Source: Pseudothauera lacus
GTDB lineage: Bacteria > Pseudomonadota > Gammaproteobacteria > Burkholderiales > Rhodocyclaceae
Reading direction: 5' to 3'
DNA length: 64,000 nt
Assembly: GCF_003034845.1 (NCBI RefSeq)
Contig: NZ_PZKC01000004.1
Span: 124,001 to 188,000 of the forward strand
In this document: positions 46,568 to 55,086 of the stretch, piece by piece
Layout: the number at the start of each line of letters is the position of its first letter
Position numbering within the stretch: the first letter of the stretch is position 1
The notes under the pieces: generated by a model
The model's input: only the letters and a program-made list of their open reading frames with translations
Database searches by the model: none
What the model was told of the DNA's origin: nothing
Translations under genes and position numbers: made by a program

Positions 46568-47923
46568 ATGATCCGTAAGCGAGGAACCCCGGCCCTGCCG
46601 GAAGACGTGGGGCAGATCCCCGTAGACCGGCGTAAATTCCTGATGCTGGGCGCCGCAGGCGCCGGTGCGGTGCTGCTGCGTCCGCAAAGTGCGCACGCTG
46701 CCGCGAAGGTCAAGACTTCGGCACGCATCGTCGTGGCCGGAGCCGGGGCCGCCGGTCTGGCGGCCGCGTCGCGTCTGGCCGAGCAGCTTGACGGTGCCAG
46801 GATCATCGTCATCGACGCGCGCAAGGAACACCTCTACCAGCCCGGCTTCACGCTCGTCGCCGCGGGCATCAAGCCCTCGTCCTACGTGGTCAGCACCACC
46901 CGGGAATATCTTCCCGCAGGTGTCGAACTGGTCGAGGAGCGGGTCGCCGAGTTCGATCCTGAAGGCAACCGCGTCGTTACCGAAAGCGGCAAGGCCTTCG
47001 ACTACGATTACCTGGTCGTCGCCACCGGCCTGATCCTTGACTACGATTCCATCCCCGGCATGGATGTCGCCCAGATCGGCAAGAACGGCATGGGCAGCAT
47101 CTACCACAGCCCGGCTGCTGCGGCGGCGACCTGGGAGGCGCTGTCGAACTTCGCCGACCGCGGCGGGGTTGGCGTGTTCAGCCGTCCGGCGACCGAAATG
47201 AAGTGTGCCGGCGCGCCGCTCAAGTACACCTTCATATCCGACGACCATCTGCGCCGCCGCGGTAACCGCGGCAAGGCGGAGATCATCTACAACGCCCACA
47301 ACAAGGCGCTGTTCAGCGTGCCCATCGTCCATGAGAAGGTGCGCATGCTGTTCCAGGAGCGTGGCGTCAAGGTCAATTACGACCGTGTGCTGCAAGAGAT
47401 CGACCTCGGCCGGCGCGTTGCCACCTTCCGCACGCCCGACGGTCCGGTCGAACAGCCCTACGACTTCATCAACGTCATTCCGCCGATGCGCGCGCCGCAA
47501 GCCGTGCGCAACAGCCCGCTGCCGTGGCAGGAAGGCCCCTGGGCCGCCGATGGCTGGATGGACGTCGATCGCAGCACGATGCGACACAAGCGTTACCCCA
47601 ACGTCTTCGGCGTCGGCGACATCGCCGGGGTGCCGAAAGGCAAGACCGCGGCGAGCGTGAAGTGGCAGGTGCCGGTGGCCGTCGATCATCTGGTCGCCAG
47701 CATCGAAGGCAAGACCTCGGATTCGGTGTACAACGGCTACACCTCCTGCCCGCTGATCACCCGCCTGGGCCGCGCCATGCTGATCGAGTTCGACTATCAG
47801 GACAATCTCACCCCGTCCTTCCCCGGTATCGTCGCCCCGCTCGAAGAGCTGTGGGTGAGCTGGGTGATGAAGACCATGGCCCTGAAACCGACCTACCTGG
47901 CCATGCTGCGTGGCCGTGCCTGA
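46568..47923 (+). CDS. sqr: Sulfide:quinone oxidoreductase (periplasmic, Tat-exported type)
   Basis: This 451-residue flavoprotein oxidises sulfide to sulfane sulfur and reduces ubiquinone. A Tat-like signal (DRRKFLMLGAAGAGAVLL) is followed by the FAD motif IVVAGAGAAGLAAASRLAEQ and EHLYQPGFTLVAAG. A redox cysteine lies in RPATEMKCAGAPLKYTFISD (about residue 217), another in YTSCPLIT, and NVFGVGDIAGVPKGKTAAS is the second FAD motif. The third SQR cysteine is not obvious, so a flavocytochrome-like or atypical SQR is possible. CAGGAGGAGGCGAGC precedes the ATG at 46568. The persulfide product would feed the dioxygenase-like protein and FisR. Confidence 0.87.
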   Translation: MIRKRGTPALPEDVGQIPVDRRKFLMLGAAGAGAVLLRPQSAHAAAKVKTSARIVVAGAGAAGLAAASRLAEQLDGARIIVIDARKEHLYQPGFTLVAAGIKPSSYVVSTTREYLPAGVELVEERVAEFDPEGNRVVTESGKAFDYDYLVVATGLILDYDSIPGMDVAQIGKNGMGSIYHSPAAAAATWEALSNFADRGGVGVFSRPATEMKCAGAPLKYTFISDDHLRRRGNRGKAEIIYNAHNKALFSVPIVHEKVRMLFQERGVKVNYDRVLQEIDLGRRVATFRTPDGPVEQPYDFINVIPPMRAPQAVRNSPLPWQEGPWAADGWMDVDRSTMRHKRYPNVFGVGDIAGVPKGKTAASVKWQVPVAVDHLVASIEGKTSDSVYNGYTSCPLITRLGRAMLIEFDYQDNLTPSFPGIVAPLEELWVSWVMKTMALKPTYLAMLRGRA

Positions 47924-47935
47924 CCGGAGAACGAC

Positions 47936-48289
47936 ATGAAAGAACTCGATCCGTGGATCTTCCTCGCGGTCTTCCAGGAAATGCTGGGGCCCTTGCTGTG
48001 GGTGCTGATTCTTGCCGCCGTGCTCGGTATCGCGGCTTTTGTCGCGGTGCTGCTCAAGGAGCGCAAGATCGTCAGCCGCCGTCTGGTGCGTGCCGAACTC
48101 GTTGGTCTGGTCGGTGGCGCACTGGCGCTGGTGCTGATGGCCAAGGTGTCGTCGTCCGGCTTCACCGATGCCGGTGGTCCGGCCGACTGGTTCCTGATCG
48201 CGCTGGTGTTCGGTGTCGGCCTGGCCGTTACCACCATCCTGATCTATGCCGTGGCGGGCTGGAAGGCACTGCTCTCGGGCAGCAACTGA
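47936..48289 (+). CDS. Small membrane protein, DUF5368-like
   Basis: This 117-residue protein has three hydrophobic helices (LLWVLILAAVLGIAAFVAVL; ELVGLVGGALALVLMAKVSS; WFLIALVFGVGLAVTTILIY). It starts MKELDPWIFLAVFQEMLGPL. I associate it with DUF5368, a family found beside SQR genes, with moderate confidence. It lies 12 nt after sqr and is probably an accessory membrane component. Confidence 0.74.
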   Translation: MKELDPWIFLAVFQEMLGPLLWVLILAAVLGIAAFVAVLLKERKIVSRRLVRAELVGLVGGALALVLMAKVSSSGFTDAGGPADWFLIALVFGVGLAVTTILIYAVAGWKALLSGSN

Positions 48290-48344
48290 CGCACGCTCAA
48301 TGCGCGGGCGGCAGGCCGCAGCGGCCTGTCGCCCGCGTCGCCGT

Positions 48345-48806
48345 TTACGGTGCCGGGCTGTGATCCTCGCGTAACGCGTCGGCCCAGCAGTTGGGGGTTT
48401 CGTACAGGCGTACGCGCTCCAGGCGCAGCTGGTTGCCGTAGCTGTCGCGGTAGAGAGGGTCGAGAATGCGGAAGGCGAGGCGGGCGAGGTTCTCCGCCGT
48501 CGGCACGACGTCGAGTACGACGGTCTTGTGGTCCGGGATGCGGGCGAGCAGATCGACCACCACGGTGTCACCGCGATAGACCAGGAAAGCGTGATCCCAC
48601 ACATCCACCACATGCCGGCTGGCGATGGCCTTGACGTCGGCAAAATCCATCACCATGCCGTTGACCGCTTCTCCGGCGGCGTCGATGATGTCGCCCGAGA
48701 GCGTCACCTCCAGCGCGTAGCGGTGGCCATGCAGATGGCGGCACTGGCTGGCGTGGTCGGGAATCCGGTGTCCGGCATCGAATTCCAGGCGGCGGGTGAT
48801 GCGCAT
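48345..48806 (-). CDS. queD: 6-carboxy-5,6,7,8-tetrahydropterin synthase (QueD)
   Basis: This 153-residue protein catalyses an early step of queuosine synthesis from dihydroneopterin triphosphate. Zinc ligands are His in FDAGHRIPDHASQCRHLHGH (three His and the catalytic Cys) near residues 13–32. The substrate segment VMDFADVKAI and the catalytic WDHAFLV follow. A later LYETPNCWAD fits the family end. The ATG at 48806 is preferred over an upstream one. It is divergent from the radical SAM gene. Confidence 0.9.
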   Translation of the reverse strand: MRITRRLEFDAGHRIPDHASQCRHLHGHRYALEVTLSGDIIDAAGEAVNGMVMDFADVKAIASRHVVDVWDHAFLVYRGDTVVVDLLARIPDHKTVVLDVVPTAENLARLAFRILDPLYRDSYGNQLRLERVRLYETPNCWADALREDHSPAP

Positions 48807-48883
48807 GATCAATCTCGGCGTCAAAGGGCGCGGATTATATCACCGCGGCCGTTCGCGCCGAAGCTGTTTTTCCTTCCCCGACA

Positions 48884-49735
48884 ATGACTTCCGCCTCTCC
48901 TCTGCTGCGCGTGGATGACCATGACCGCGACTTTGCGGGCATGCGCTACGTCTATCCGGTGCTGTCGCGCCGTGCCGGGGGGGTCTCGGTGGGGATCAAC
49001 CTCAATCCCAACAATGCCTGCAACTGGCATTGCGCCTACTGTCAGGTGCCCGACCTTGTCCGTGGCGCCGCCCCGCGCATCGACATCGCCGCGCTGGAGG
49101 CCGAACTGGACGGTTTTCTCACCGCCCTGGTGAGTGGCGACTACCTCGTCCGCCACGTGCCGGAAGGTCTGCGCACGGTGCGCGACATCGCCTTTTCGGG
49201 CAATGGCGAGCCGACCAGCGCTGCGGGGCTGGGCGAGATCATCGACTGCGTGCACCGCCTGCGGGTGCGTCACGGGCTTGCCGCCGTGCCCTTGCGGCTG
49301 ATCACCAACGGCAGCCTGCTCGGCCGTGCGGGCGTGCGGGATGCAATTACCCGCTTCGGCGAAATCGGCGGTGAAGTGTGGTTCAAGGTCGATGGCGGGC
49401 GCAGTGAGGATTTCGCCCGCGTCAATGGCGTGCGCCTGCAGCCCCAGCGGGTGATGCGCAATCTTGCCGAATGTGCGCGGCGCTGTCCGACCTGGGTGCA
49501 GACCTGTTTCTTCCGCTGGGACGGCGAGGCCCCGGACCAGACCTTTGTGGATGCCTACCTGGCGCTCCTGGAAGGGGCTGGCATCGGGTTGTTGCGCGGC
49601 GTATTGCTGTACGGCGTGGCACGGCCGTCGATGCAGCCGGAAGCTTCGCGCATCAGCGCGCTGAGCGGCGCGGAACTGGAAGCGGTGGCCGCGCAGATCA
49701 GAAAAAAAGGGCTGACCGTAACGGTCAGCCCTTGA
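48884..49735 (+). CDS. Radical SAM protein of unknown specificity
   Basis: This 283-residue protein has the radical SAM cluster motif CNWHCAYC (CxxxCxxC) at about residues 46–53 within GINLNPNNACNWHCAYCQVP. Further features are FSGNGEPTSAAGLGEIIDCV (SAM-binding GNGEPT) and ITNGSLLGRAGVRDAI. The order resembles TYW1-like or wyosine-type radical SAM enzymes, but the family is uncharacterised. It is divergent from queD, which hints at a tRNA-modification role (weak inference). The 3' end overlaps the terminator shared with the convergent XRE gene. Confidence 0.85.
   Translation: MTSASPLLRVDDHDRDFAGMRYVYPVLSRRAGGVSVGINLNPNNACNWHCAYCQVPDLVRGAAPRIDIAALEAELDGFLTALVSGDYLVRHVPEGLRTVRDIAFSGNGEPTSAAGLGEIIDCVHRLRVRHGLAAVPLRLITNGSLLGRAGVRDAITRFGEIGGEVWFKVDGGRSEDFARVNGVRLQPQRVMRNLAECARRCPTWVQTCFFRWDGEAPDQTFVDAYLALLEGAGIGLLRGVLLYGVARPSMQPEASRISALSGAELEAVAAQIRKKGLTVTVSP
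49707..49733 (-). terminator. Terminator at the end of the XRE gene
   Basis: AAGGGCTGACCG and CGGTCAGCCCTT form a perfect 12-bp stem with a 3-nt loop. On the minus strand it is followed by T7, giving a strong terminator for the gene at 49769. It overlaps the last codons of the radical SAM gene. Confidence 0.9.
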
Positions 49736-49768
49736 GCCGGAAGCGGGCCGCGCAGGGCGGCCCGGGAT

Positions 49769-50065
49769 TCAGGCGCGGTCCTTGCGCTTGGCGCGCGCTT
49801 CCTTCTTCAGGGTCTTGAACAGGTCGGGATTGCTGGCCTTGAGGAACTCGGCCACTTCCACGTCTTCCTTGCGGACCTTGTTGATGTCGATCTGCTCGAC
49901 ATGCACCAGGCGGAGGAGGGCCTGGACCGGGCGCGGGATGTTGCGACCGCTTTCGTAACGGGAGCCGCCGCTCTGGGTGACGCCGATCTTGGACCAGAAC
50001 TGGGACTGGTTCATGCCGAGCTTGCGGCGGATTTCGCGAACATCGAGTTTGTCAGTGCTCTTCAT
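49769..50065 (-). CDS. XRE-family helix-turn-helix regulator
   Basis: This 98-residue protein has an HTH (MNQSQFWSKIGVTQSGGSRY, near residues 17–36) with ESGRNIPRPVQALLRL after it. A helical C-terminal extension (KVRKEDVEVAEFLKASNPDL) ends in a Lys/Arg-rich tail. It is a small stand-alone regulator common in betaproteobacteria and of unknown target. A perfect-looking palindrome (50126–50147) lies between its -10 and its start, so autoregulation is likely. Confidence 0.83.
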   Translation of the reverse strand: MKSTDKLDVREIRRKLGMNQSQFWSKIGVTQSGGSRYESGRNIPRPVQALLRLVHVEQIDINKVRKEDVEVAEFLKASNPDLFKTLKKEARAKRKDRA

Positions 50066-50125
50066 TGCATCTTCCTGTCGAGTTGGGTCAGGCGTGGCAG
50101 ACAGCAACGACTGACGTTGGTGGGG

Positions 50126-50184
50126 TCCTACAACTTAAGTGGTAGGATACACGTAGTATAGAACAAGATGCCCGAAACATACAA
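50126..50184 (-). promoter_or_regulatory. XRE promoter with palindromic operator
   Basis: On the minus strand TTGTAT (50184–50179), an 18-nt spacer and TATACT (50160–50155) form the promoter. Downstream, a 22-bp palindrome TCCTAC-A-ACTTAAGT-G-GTAGGA (50126–50147) has one mismatched pair. It is positioned to block transcription. Confidence 0.7.
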
Positions 50185-50321
50185 GAAGGATAAGCGGGTA
50201 ATTGTGGTTAACCGCAACAGTTATTTTTCGTTCATTGCCTTCATGGAGTGCGGGCGACTGCCAAAGTTACCCGGCTTTCGCTAGAATTGCGTCTTTTATC
50301 CACAGGCACTTGGATACGACG

Positions 50322-51548
50322 ATGGCACTGATAGTTCAGAAGTACGGCGGTACCTCGGTAGGCAGCCCGGAGCGCATCAGGAACGTTGCCCGCAAAGTGG
50401 CGAAATTCCGTGCCGAAGGCCACCAGGTGGTCGTCGTGGTGTCGGCCATGAGCGGCGAGACCAACCGCCTCATCGCCCTCACCAAGGAAGTGGCCGCCAA
50501 CCCCGATCCGCGCGAACTCGACGTGGTGGTGTCGACCGGCGAGCAGGTCACCATCGGCCTGCTGTGCATGGCCCTGCAGGACATTGGCGAGAAGGCCAAG
50601 AGCTACACTGGCGGCCAGGTGCGCATCCTCACCGATTCGGCGCACACCAAGGCGCGCATCCTCAACATCGACGAAGCGCCCATCCGTCGCGACCTCGACG
50701 AGGGCAACGTGGTGGTGGTGGCCGGTTTCCAGGGGGTCGATGAGCACGGCAACATCACCACCCTGGGCCGCGGCGGCTCCGATACCACCGGGGTGGCGCT
50801 GGCTGCGGCGCTGAAGGCCGACGAATGCCAGATCTATACCGACGTCGATGGCGTCTACACCACCGACCCGCGCATCGTCCCCGAAGCGCGCAAGCTCGAC
50901 ACCATCACCTTCGAGGAGATGCTCGAACTGGCCAGTCTCGGCTCCAAGGTGCTGCAGATCCGCTCGGTCGAGTTCGCCGGCAAGTACAAGGTCAAGCTCC
51001 GCGTCCTGTCCAGTTTCGAGGAAGGCGGCGCGGGCACGCTCATCACTGTTGAGGAAGACAAGCACATGGAACAACCCGTCATCTCCGGCATCGCCTTTGC
51101 CCGCGATGAAGCCAAGCTCACCGTCGTCGGCGCGCCCGACAGGCCCGGCATCGCCTACCAGATCCTCGGCCCGATCGCCGATGCCAACATCGATGTGGAC
51201 ATGATCATCCAGAACATCGGCCATGACGGTACGACCGATTTCTCCTTCACCGTGGCCCGCGGCGACCTCGCCAAGGCGCAGAAGGTGCTCGACGGGGTCA
51301 AGGCGCACATTGGCGCCAAGGCCATCGAGAGCGACAGCACGATGTGCAAGGTTTCCATCGTCGGCGTGGGCATGCGCTCGCACCCGGGCGTGGCCTCGCT
51401 GATGTTCCGCACCCTGGCCGAGGAAGGCATCAACATCCAGATGATCTCGACCTCGGAGATCAAGATATCGGTGGCCATCGAGGACAAGTACCTCGAACTC
51501 GCCGTGCGTGCACTGCACAAGGCCTTCGGCCTCGAAGCCGCAGCCTGA
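50322..51548 (+). CDS. lysC: Aspartate kinase
   Basis: This 408-residue monofunctional aspartokinase starts the aspartate family of amino acids. It begins [20 protein letters not shown] with the ATP/aspartate-binding KYGGTS motif. It also has [32 protein letters not shown] and [15 protein letters not shown]. Two ACT domains (about residues 265–405) give allosteric control by lysine/threonine. The ATG at 50322 was preferred over the longer frame from 50202. A TAGAAT at 50282 may be its -10. Confidence 0.95.
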   Translation: MALIVQKYGGTSVGSPERIRNVARKVAKFRAEGHQVVVVVSAMSGETNRLIALTKEVAANPDPRELDVVVSTGEQVTIGLLCMALQDIGEKAKSYTGGQVRILTDSAHTKARILNIDEAPIRRDLDEGNVVVVAGFQGVDEHGNITTLGRGGSDTTGVALAAALKADECQIYTDVDGVYTTDPRIVPEARKLDTITFEEMLELASLGSKVLQIRSVEFAGKYKVKLRVLSSFEEGGAGTLITVEEDKHMEQPVISGIAFARDEAKLTVVGAPDRPGIAYQILGPIADANIDVDMIIQNIGHDGTTDFSFTVARGDLAKAQKVLDGVKAHIGAKAIESDSTMCKVSIVGVGMRSHPGVASLMFRTLAEEGINIQMISTSEIKISVAIEDKYLELAVRALHKAFGLEAAA

Positions 51549-51554
51549 CAGCGT

Positions 51555-51583
51555 TTGACCGGCAGGCGCGAAGTCGCTATGAT
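51555..51583 (+). promoter_or_regulatory. Promoter of tRNA-Ser
   Basis: TTGACC, a 17-nt spacer and TATGAT lie 15 nt before the tRNA, just after the lysC stop. Confidence 0.78.
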
Positions 51584-51597
51584 CGCGCCTTCCTGAC

Positions 51598-51690
51598 GGA
51601 GACGTGGCCGAGAGGTCGAAGGCACTCCCCTGCTAAGGGAGCAGACGGGCAAAACCTGTCTCAAGGGTTCGAATCCCTTCGTCTCCGCCA
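51598..51690 (+). tRNA. tRNA-Ser (anticodon GCU)
   Basis: The 93-nt gene has an encoded CCA and the long variable arm of class II tRNAs. The acceptor is GGAGACG/CGTCTCC. Anticodon stem CTCCC/GGGAG surrounds CTGCTAA, giving GCT. Confidence 0.97.
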
Positions 51691-51702
51691 ATCCTGCTAA
51701 AG

Positions 51703-51750
51703 AGCCATGAATAGCAAGTCAAAACAACGACTTGGTATTTATGGCTTTTT
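51703..51750 (+). terminator. Terminator after tRNA-Ser
   Basis: A long imperfect hairpin pairs AGCCAT…CAAGTC (51703–51720) with GACTTG…ATGGCT (51729–51746), followed by T-rich sequence. It lies 12 nt past the tRNA. Confidence 0.78.
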
Positions 51751-52027
51751 GCTTATATACCGCACTCAGTTACCACTGTCCGTCGCGGTGGCTTGTTGAG
51801 GTTCTCCCTCGGGTGGTAGTGCTGGTGAATCCTGTCTTGTCCGCTGTGGTTTCGCTTCTTCGCGTTGAGCCTTGTTCGGCCATCCTGGTCGTGCTCTACC
51901 ACCGCCTGCAGGCGGGTGGAGAGGGTGAGGGAAAGGTGAGCGGGACATGAGCGCTCGCGCGCCTTCGCCGGGTGGGCGATAATCCGTCCTACAGGGGCCA
52001 GATGCGCGGCAGCGGGAGGGGGAGCGG
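51751..52027. other. Non-coding stretch before the signalling block
   Basis: No convincing gene is seen. GATAAT near 51978 may be the -10 of the downstream receiver gene, but no good -35 is visible. Confidence 0.45.
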
Positions 52028-52447
52028 GTGAAGGGCAGCAAGGTGCGGCGCGTGACCGTGGTCATCATCGAGGACAACTCCGTGGTGCGCATGACCCTGC
52101 GGGCGATGTTGCGCCATGCCGGGCTGGAAGTGGTCGGCGAGGCTCCGAGTGCGGAACAGGGACTGGAACTGGTCCGCCGCCATCAGCCTGAAGTGGTGTG
52201 CATCGACGTGGTGCTGCCGGGCATGGACGGGATTGCTGCGCTGGGTGTGCTGCGCGGAGAGTTTCCCGCCCTTACCGCGGTGGCGGTTACCGGGCAATCC
52301 GACCGCGACACCGTTACCCGCCTGATCAGCCAGGGTGCCGACGGCGTGGTGGTGAAGCCCTTCAGTGCTGCCCGCCTGATCGAGGAGATCGGTCGTGCGC
52401 GCGGGCTGCGCGCGGGCCGTCGGGCTGCTGAAGGGGAGGTCAAGTGA
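52028..52447 (+). CDS. CheY-like response regulator, receiver only
   Basis: This 139-residue protein consists of one receiver domain. VVIIEDNSVVRMTLRAML contains the acidic pair, CIDVVLPGMDG the phospho-acceptor Asp (about residue 60), and VAVTGQ and VVKPFS the Thr and Lys of the active site. It starts with GTG at 52028 after a GGAGGGGGAGCGG site. With the Hpt gene 73 nt downstream, it may take part in a phosphorelay with the kinases encoded opposite. Confidence 0.88.
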   Translation: MKGSKVRRVTVVIIEDNSVVRMTLRAMLRHAGLEVVGEAPSAEQGLELVRRHQPEVVCIDVVLPGMDGIAALGVLRGEFPALTAVAVTGQSDRDTVTRLISQGADGVVVKPFSAARLIEEIGRARGLRAGRRAAEGEVK

Positions 52448-52520
52448 TCCTGTTGAGGTGGCGTGCCGGGGGGGCGGATGACGGTCGTGCCGGCATGGCC
52501 CGTCCATTGCGGGAGGTGGC

Positions 52521-52931
52521 ATGATGAGTGAGGACAGGTCCGCGTCAGGCGCGGGACAGCGCGCGCAGGAAGGGGCCGCCCTGGCCCGCATCGACGAAGC
52601 CTGCATTGCCGAACTGCGCGATGCGCTGGCGGAGGATCTCGATGAGATCGTCGGCCATTTTCTTTACCAGCTCGATGGCCAGCTTGCCGCCATGGATGCT
52701 GCGTTGGGTGCAGCCGATGCCGCCGCCGTGGCGGCCGAGGCGCATGCGCTCAAGGGCAGCGCCGGCAATCTCGGCGCCGCCGGGCTGGCGGCCCTTGCCG
52801 CAGCGCTGGAGCACAGCGGCAAGGCCGGCGACCTCGGGGCTGCCGGCGCTCAGTTCGCCCAGTTGCAGGCCTGCGCGGCGCAGACCGTTGGGGCGTATAA
52901 CGCGCTGGGCTTTCGCGCCGCCGCGGCCTGA
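52521..52931 (+). CDS. Hpt-domain phosphotransfer protein
   Basis: This 136-residue protein is a histidine phosphotransfer domain. EAHALKGSAGNLGAAGLAAL holds the phosphorylated His (near residue 75), and the four-helix pattern follows. GGGAGGTGGC precedes the ATG. It is the second gene of the RR–Hpt pair and would shuttle phosphate between hybrid kinases and receivers. It is convergent with the gene at 52938 (6-nt gap). Confidence 0.87.
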   Translation: MMSEDRSASGAGQRAQEGAALARIDEACIAELRDALAEDLDEIVGHFLYQLDGQLAAMDAALGAADAAAVAAEAHALKGSAGNLGAAGLAALAAALEHSGKAGDLGAAGAQFAQLQACAAQTVGAYNALGFRAAAA

Positions 52932-52937
52932 ACGCGC

Positions 52938-55046
52938 TCAGTTGCCCTTGCCGGGGCGCACGAAGGTGGTGATGAGGCGTTCGATATCGGCCGGCGACAT
53001 CGGTTTGCCGATCAGGTAGCCCTGGATCTCGTTGACACCGAGGGCTTCGATGAAGTCGCACTGACGCAGGGTCTCGATGCCTTCGGCGATGGTGCTGATC
53101 CCTATGGTCTGGGCGATGACGGTGATCGCCCGCACGATGGCGCGGTCGGCACGCGATTCGGTGACGTTGCGGACGAAGGCGCGATCGACCTTGATGGTGT
53201 CGAGCGGAAAGCGCAACAGGTATTCGAGCGAAGAATAGCCGATGCCGAAGTCGTCGATGGCGATCTTGTAGCCCATGCCGCGCAGGCGCGCGAGCAGTTC
53301 GATGGCGCGGCTGGGGTCCTGCATGGCCAGGCTTTCGGTAATTTCGAGTTCGATGTGTTTGGGGGCCACGCCCCATTTGCGGGTGGCGGTGATGATGCTG
53401 TCGAACAGGCCGGTATCGTGGAACTGTCGCGGCGAGAGATTGATGCCGACGCGCAAGGGTGTGCCGGCGAGTTCCCAGTGACGCGCCTGACTGCAGGCTT
53501 CGTCGAGCACCCAGGCGCCAACGGCGTCGATCATGCCGGATTCTTCGAGGATGGGGATGAACTCCACCGGCGAAACGATGCCGCGCTCCGGATGGCGCCA
53601 GCGCAGCAGGGCTTCGACGCCCACCACGCGGCCCAGGCGCAGGTCCATCTGCGGCTGATAGACGAGATGGAACTCCTTCTGCTGCAGGGCGCGGCGCAGG
53701 TCGCGTTCGACGCTCAGGGTGTCGTTGCGCATCTGCGCGGTGATCTCGCCGCAATGAACGAGGCGGCGCCCCTGGGCACGGGCGATGCGTTGCGCCTCCT
53801 GGGCCAGGGTGAGCAGTTGTTCGGCCTCCGCGCTGTGTTCCGGGAAGCGCGCCACGCCCGCACTGAAGCCGAGGAAGGTCTCCTGGTCAAGGACGCGGAA
53901 GGGGTGGTCGAGGCCGTCGAGGATATGTTCCAAGTGGGGGTCGAGGGCTTCCGGGTCGCTGCCGTGCAGCAGTGCGGCGAACTCGTCGCCGCCGACGCGC
54001 GCCACCAGCCCATCGACCGCCAGCATGCGCAGACGCTGGGCGACCTGGGCGAGGAGAGCGTCGCCGCCGGCCTCGCCGAGGGCGTCGTTGTGGCGGTGGA
54101 AGCGGCTCAGATCTATCCAGGCCACCAGCAGGCAGCCGCTGCCTTCGGTACGGAACTTCTCCAGATGCTGGCGGATGGCCTGGCTGAACAGGCGGCGGTT
54201 GGCCAGACCGGTGAGTTCGTCATGGAGCGCGAGGTAGTCCACCAGGGCTTCCGTGCGGCGGTTCTCGGTGACGTTCTGGATGGCGCCGTAAAAGGTGTGG
54301 AGGTCGCGCCCCTCGACGCCGCGCTCGCCGATCAGGCGCACCACGCGCTCGCCGTTGCAGCCGCTCAGGCGCAGTTCGAGGTCCACCCGCAGGTTGCTCG
54401 CCGCAGCGCTCTGGAAGGCCTTGCGGGTGCGCTCGCGGTCGTCGCTCTGGACGAGCTTGAGAAAGCCCTCCAGGGTGGCGATGCTGTGCAGCGGACAGCC
54501 GAGCATCTCGGCAACCTCCGCCGACCAGGCAAAGTCGTCCGCTTCCGGTTGCCAGTTCCAGAAGCCGAGCTGGGCGATGCGCTGCGCGGCGGCTTCGCGC
54601 AGGCGGTTGTGGCGTACCTCGCGCATCAGTTGCCCGCTGCGGATGGCGTAGCGGATGCGCTGGGTGAGCAGCGGCCAGCTGAAGGGCTTGGTGATGAAGT
54701 CGGTGGCGCCGGCTTCGAAGGCGCGTTCGATGGACTGGATGTCCTCGGCGCCGGTGAGCATGATGATCGGAGTGCCCTCGTCGCGGTCGAGTTCGCGGAT
54801 GCGCCGGCTGGCCTCGAAGCCGTCCATCACCGGCATCTGCACGTCCATCAGCACGACATCGGGGCGTTCGCGCTCGAACACCGCGACGCCTTCTGCGCCG
54901 TCGGCGGCCTCGAGCACGGTGAAGCCCTGCTTGCCGAGCACGCCGCGGATCAACATGCGCGAGGACTTCACGTCATCGACCACCAGCAGCTTGCGCCGGG
55001 CCTCGGTAGCGGATGAGTGTTCAGTTACCGCGGGGCTTTCACTCAA
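52938..55046 (-). CDS. Response regulator with receiver, PAS-like, GGDEF and EAL domains
   Basis: This 702-residue protein has an N-terminal receiver (KLLVVDDVKSSRMLIRGVLG; VVLMDVQMPVMDG). A PAS-like region (about 150–270) follows, then GGDEF (VARVGGDEFAALL, near residue 350) and EAL (GVEALLRWRHPE; ELEITES; AIDDFGIGYSSLEYL). Both catalytic motifs are intact, so either cyclase or phosphodiesterase activity is possible. It starts with TTG at 55046; AGGAG lies 8 nt upstream, supporting it. Its output is c-di-GMP turnover controlled by phosphorylation. Confidence 0.9.
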   Translation of the reverse strand: MSESPAVTEHSSATEARRKLLVVDDVKSSRMLIRGVLGKQGFTVLEAADGAEGVAVFERERPDVVLMDVQMPVMDGFEASRRIRELDRDEGTPIIMLTGAEDIQSIERAFEAGATDFITKPFSWPLLTQRIRYAIRSGQLMREVRHNRLREAAAQRIAQLGFWNWQPEADDFAWSAEVAEMLGCPLHSIATLEGFLKLVQSDDRERTRKAFQSAAASNLRVDLELRLSGCNGERVVRLIGERGVEGRDLHTFYGAIQNVTENRRTEALVDYLALHDELTGLANRRLFSQAIRQHLEKFRTEGSGCLLVAWIDLSRFHRHNDALGEAGGDALLAQVAQRLRMLAVDGLVARVGGDEFAALLHGSDPEALDPHLEHILDGLDHPFRVLDQETFLGFSAGVARFPEHSAEAEQLLTLAQEAQRIARAQGRRLVHCGEITAQMRNDTLSVERDLRRALQQKEFHLVYQPQMDLRLGRVVGVEALLRWRHPERGIVSPVEFIPILEESGMIDAVGAWVLDEACSQARHWELAGTPLRVGINLSPRQFHDTGLFDSIITATRKWGVAPKHIELEITESLAMQDPSRAIELLARLRGMGYKIAIDDFGIGYSSLEYLLRFPLDTIKVDRAFVRNVTESRADRAIVRAITVIAQTIGISTIAEGIETLRQCDFIEALGVNEIQGYLIGKPMSPADIERLITTFVRPGKGN

Positions 55047-55086
55047 GGCTTGCTCCTATATCCAAGGACGTATTGCCATGGCGCCA

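Noticed and set aside
51732-51950. 72-codon frame after tRNA-Ser
   Set aside because: It begins inside the terminator hairpin and has no ribosome site or recognisable product.
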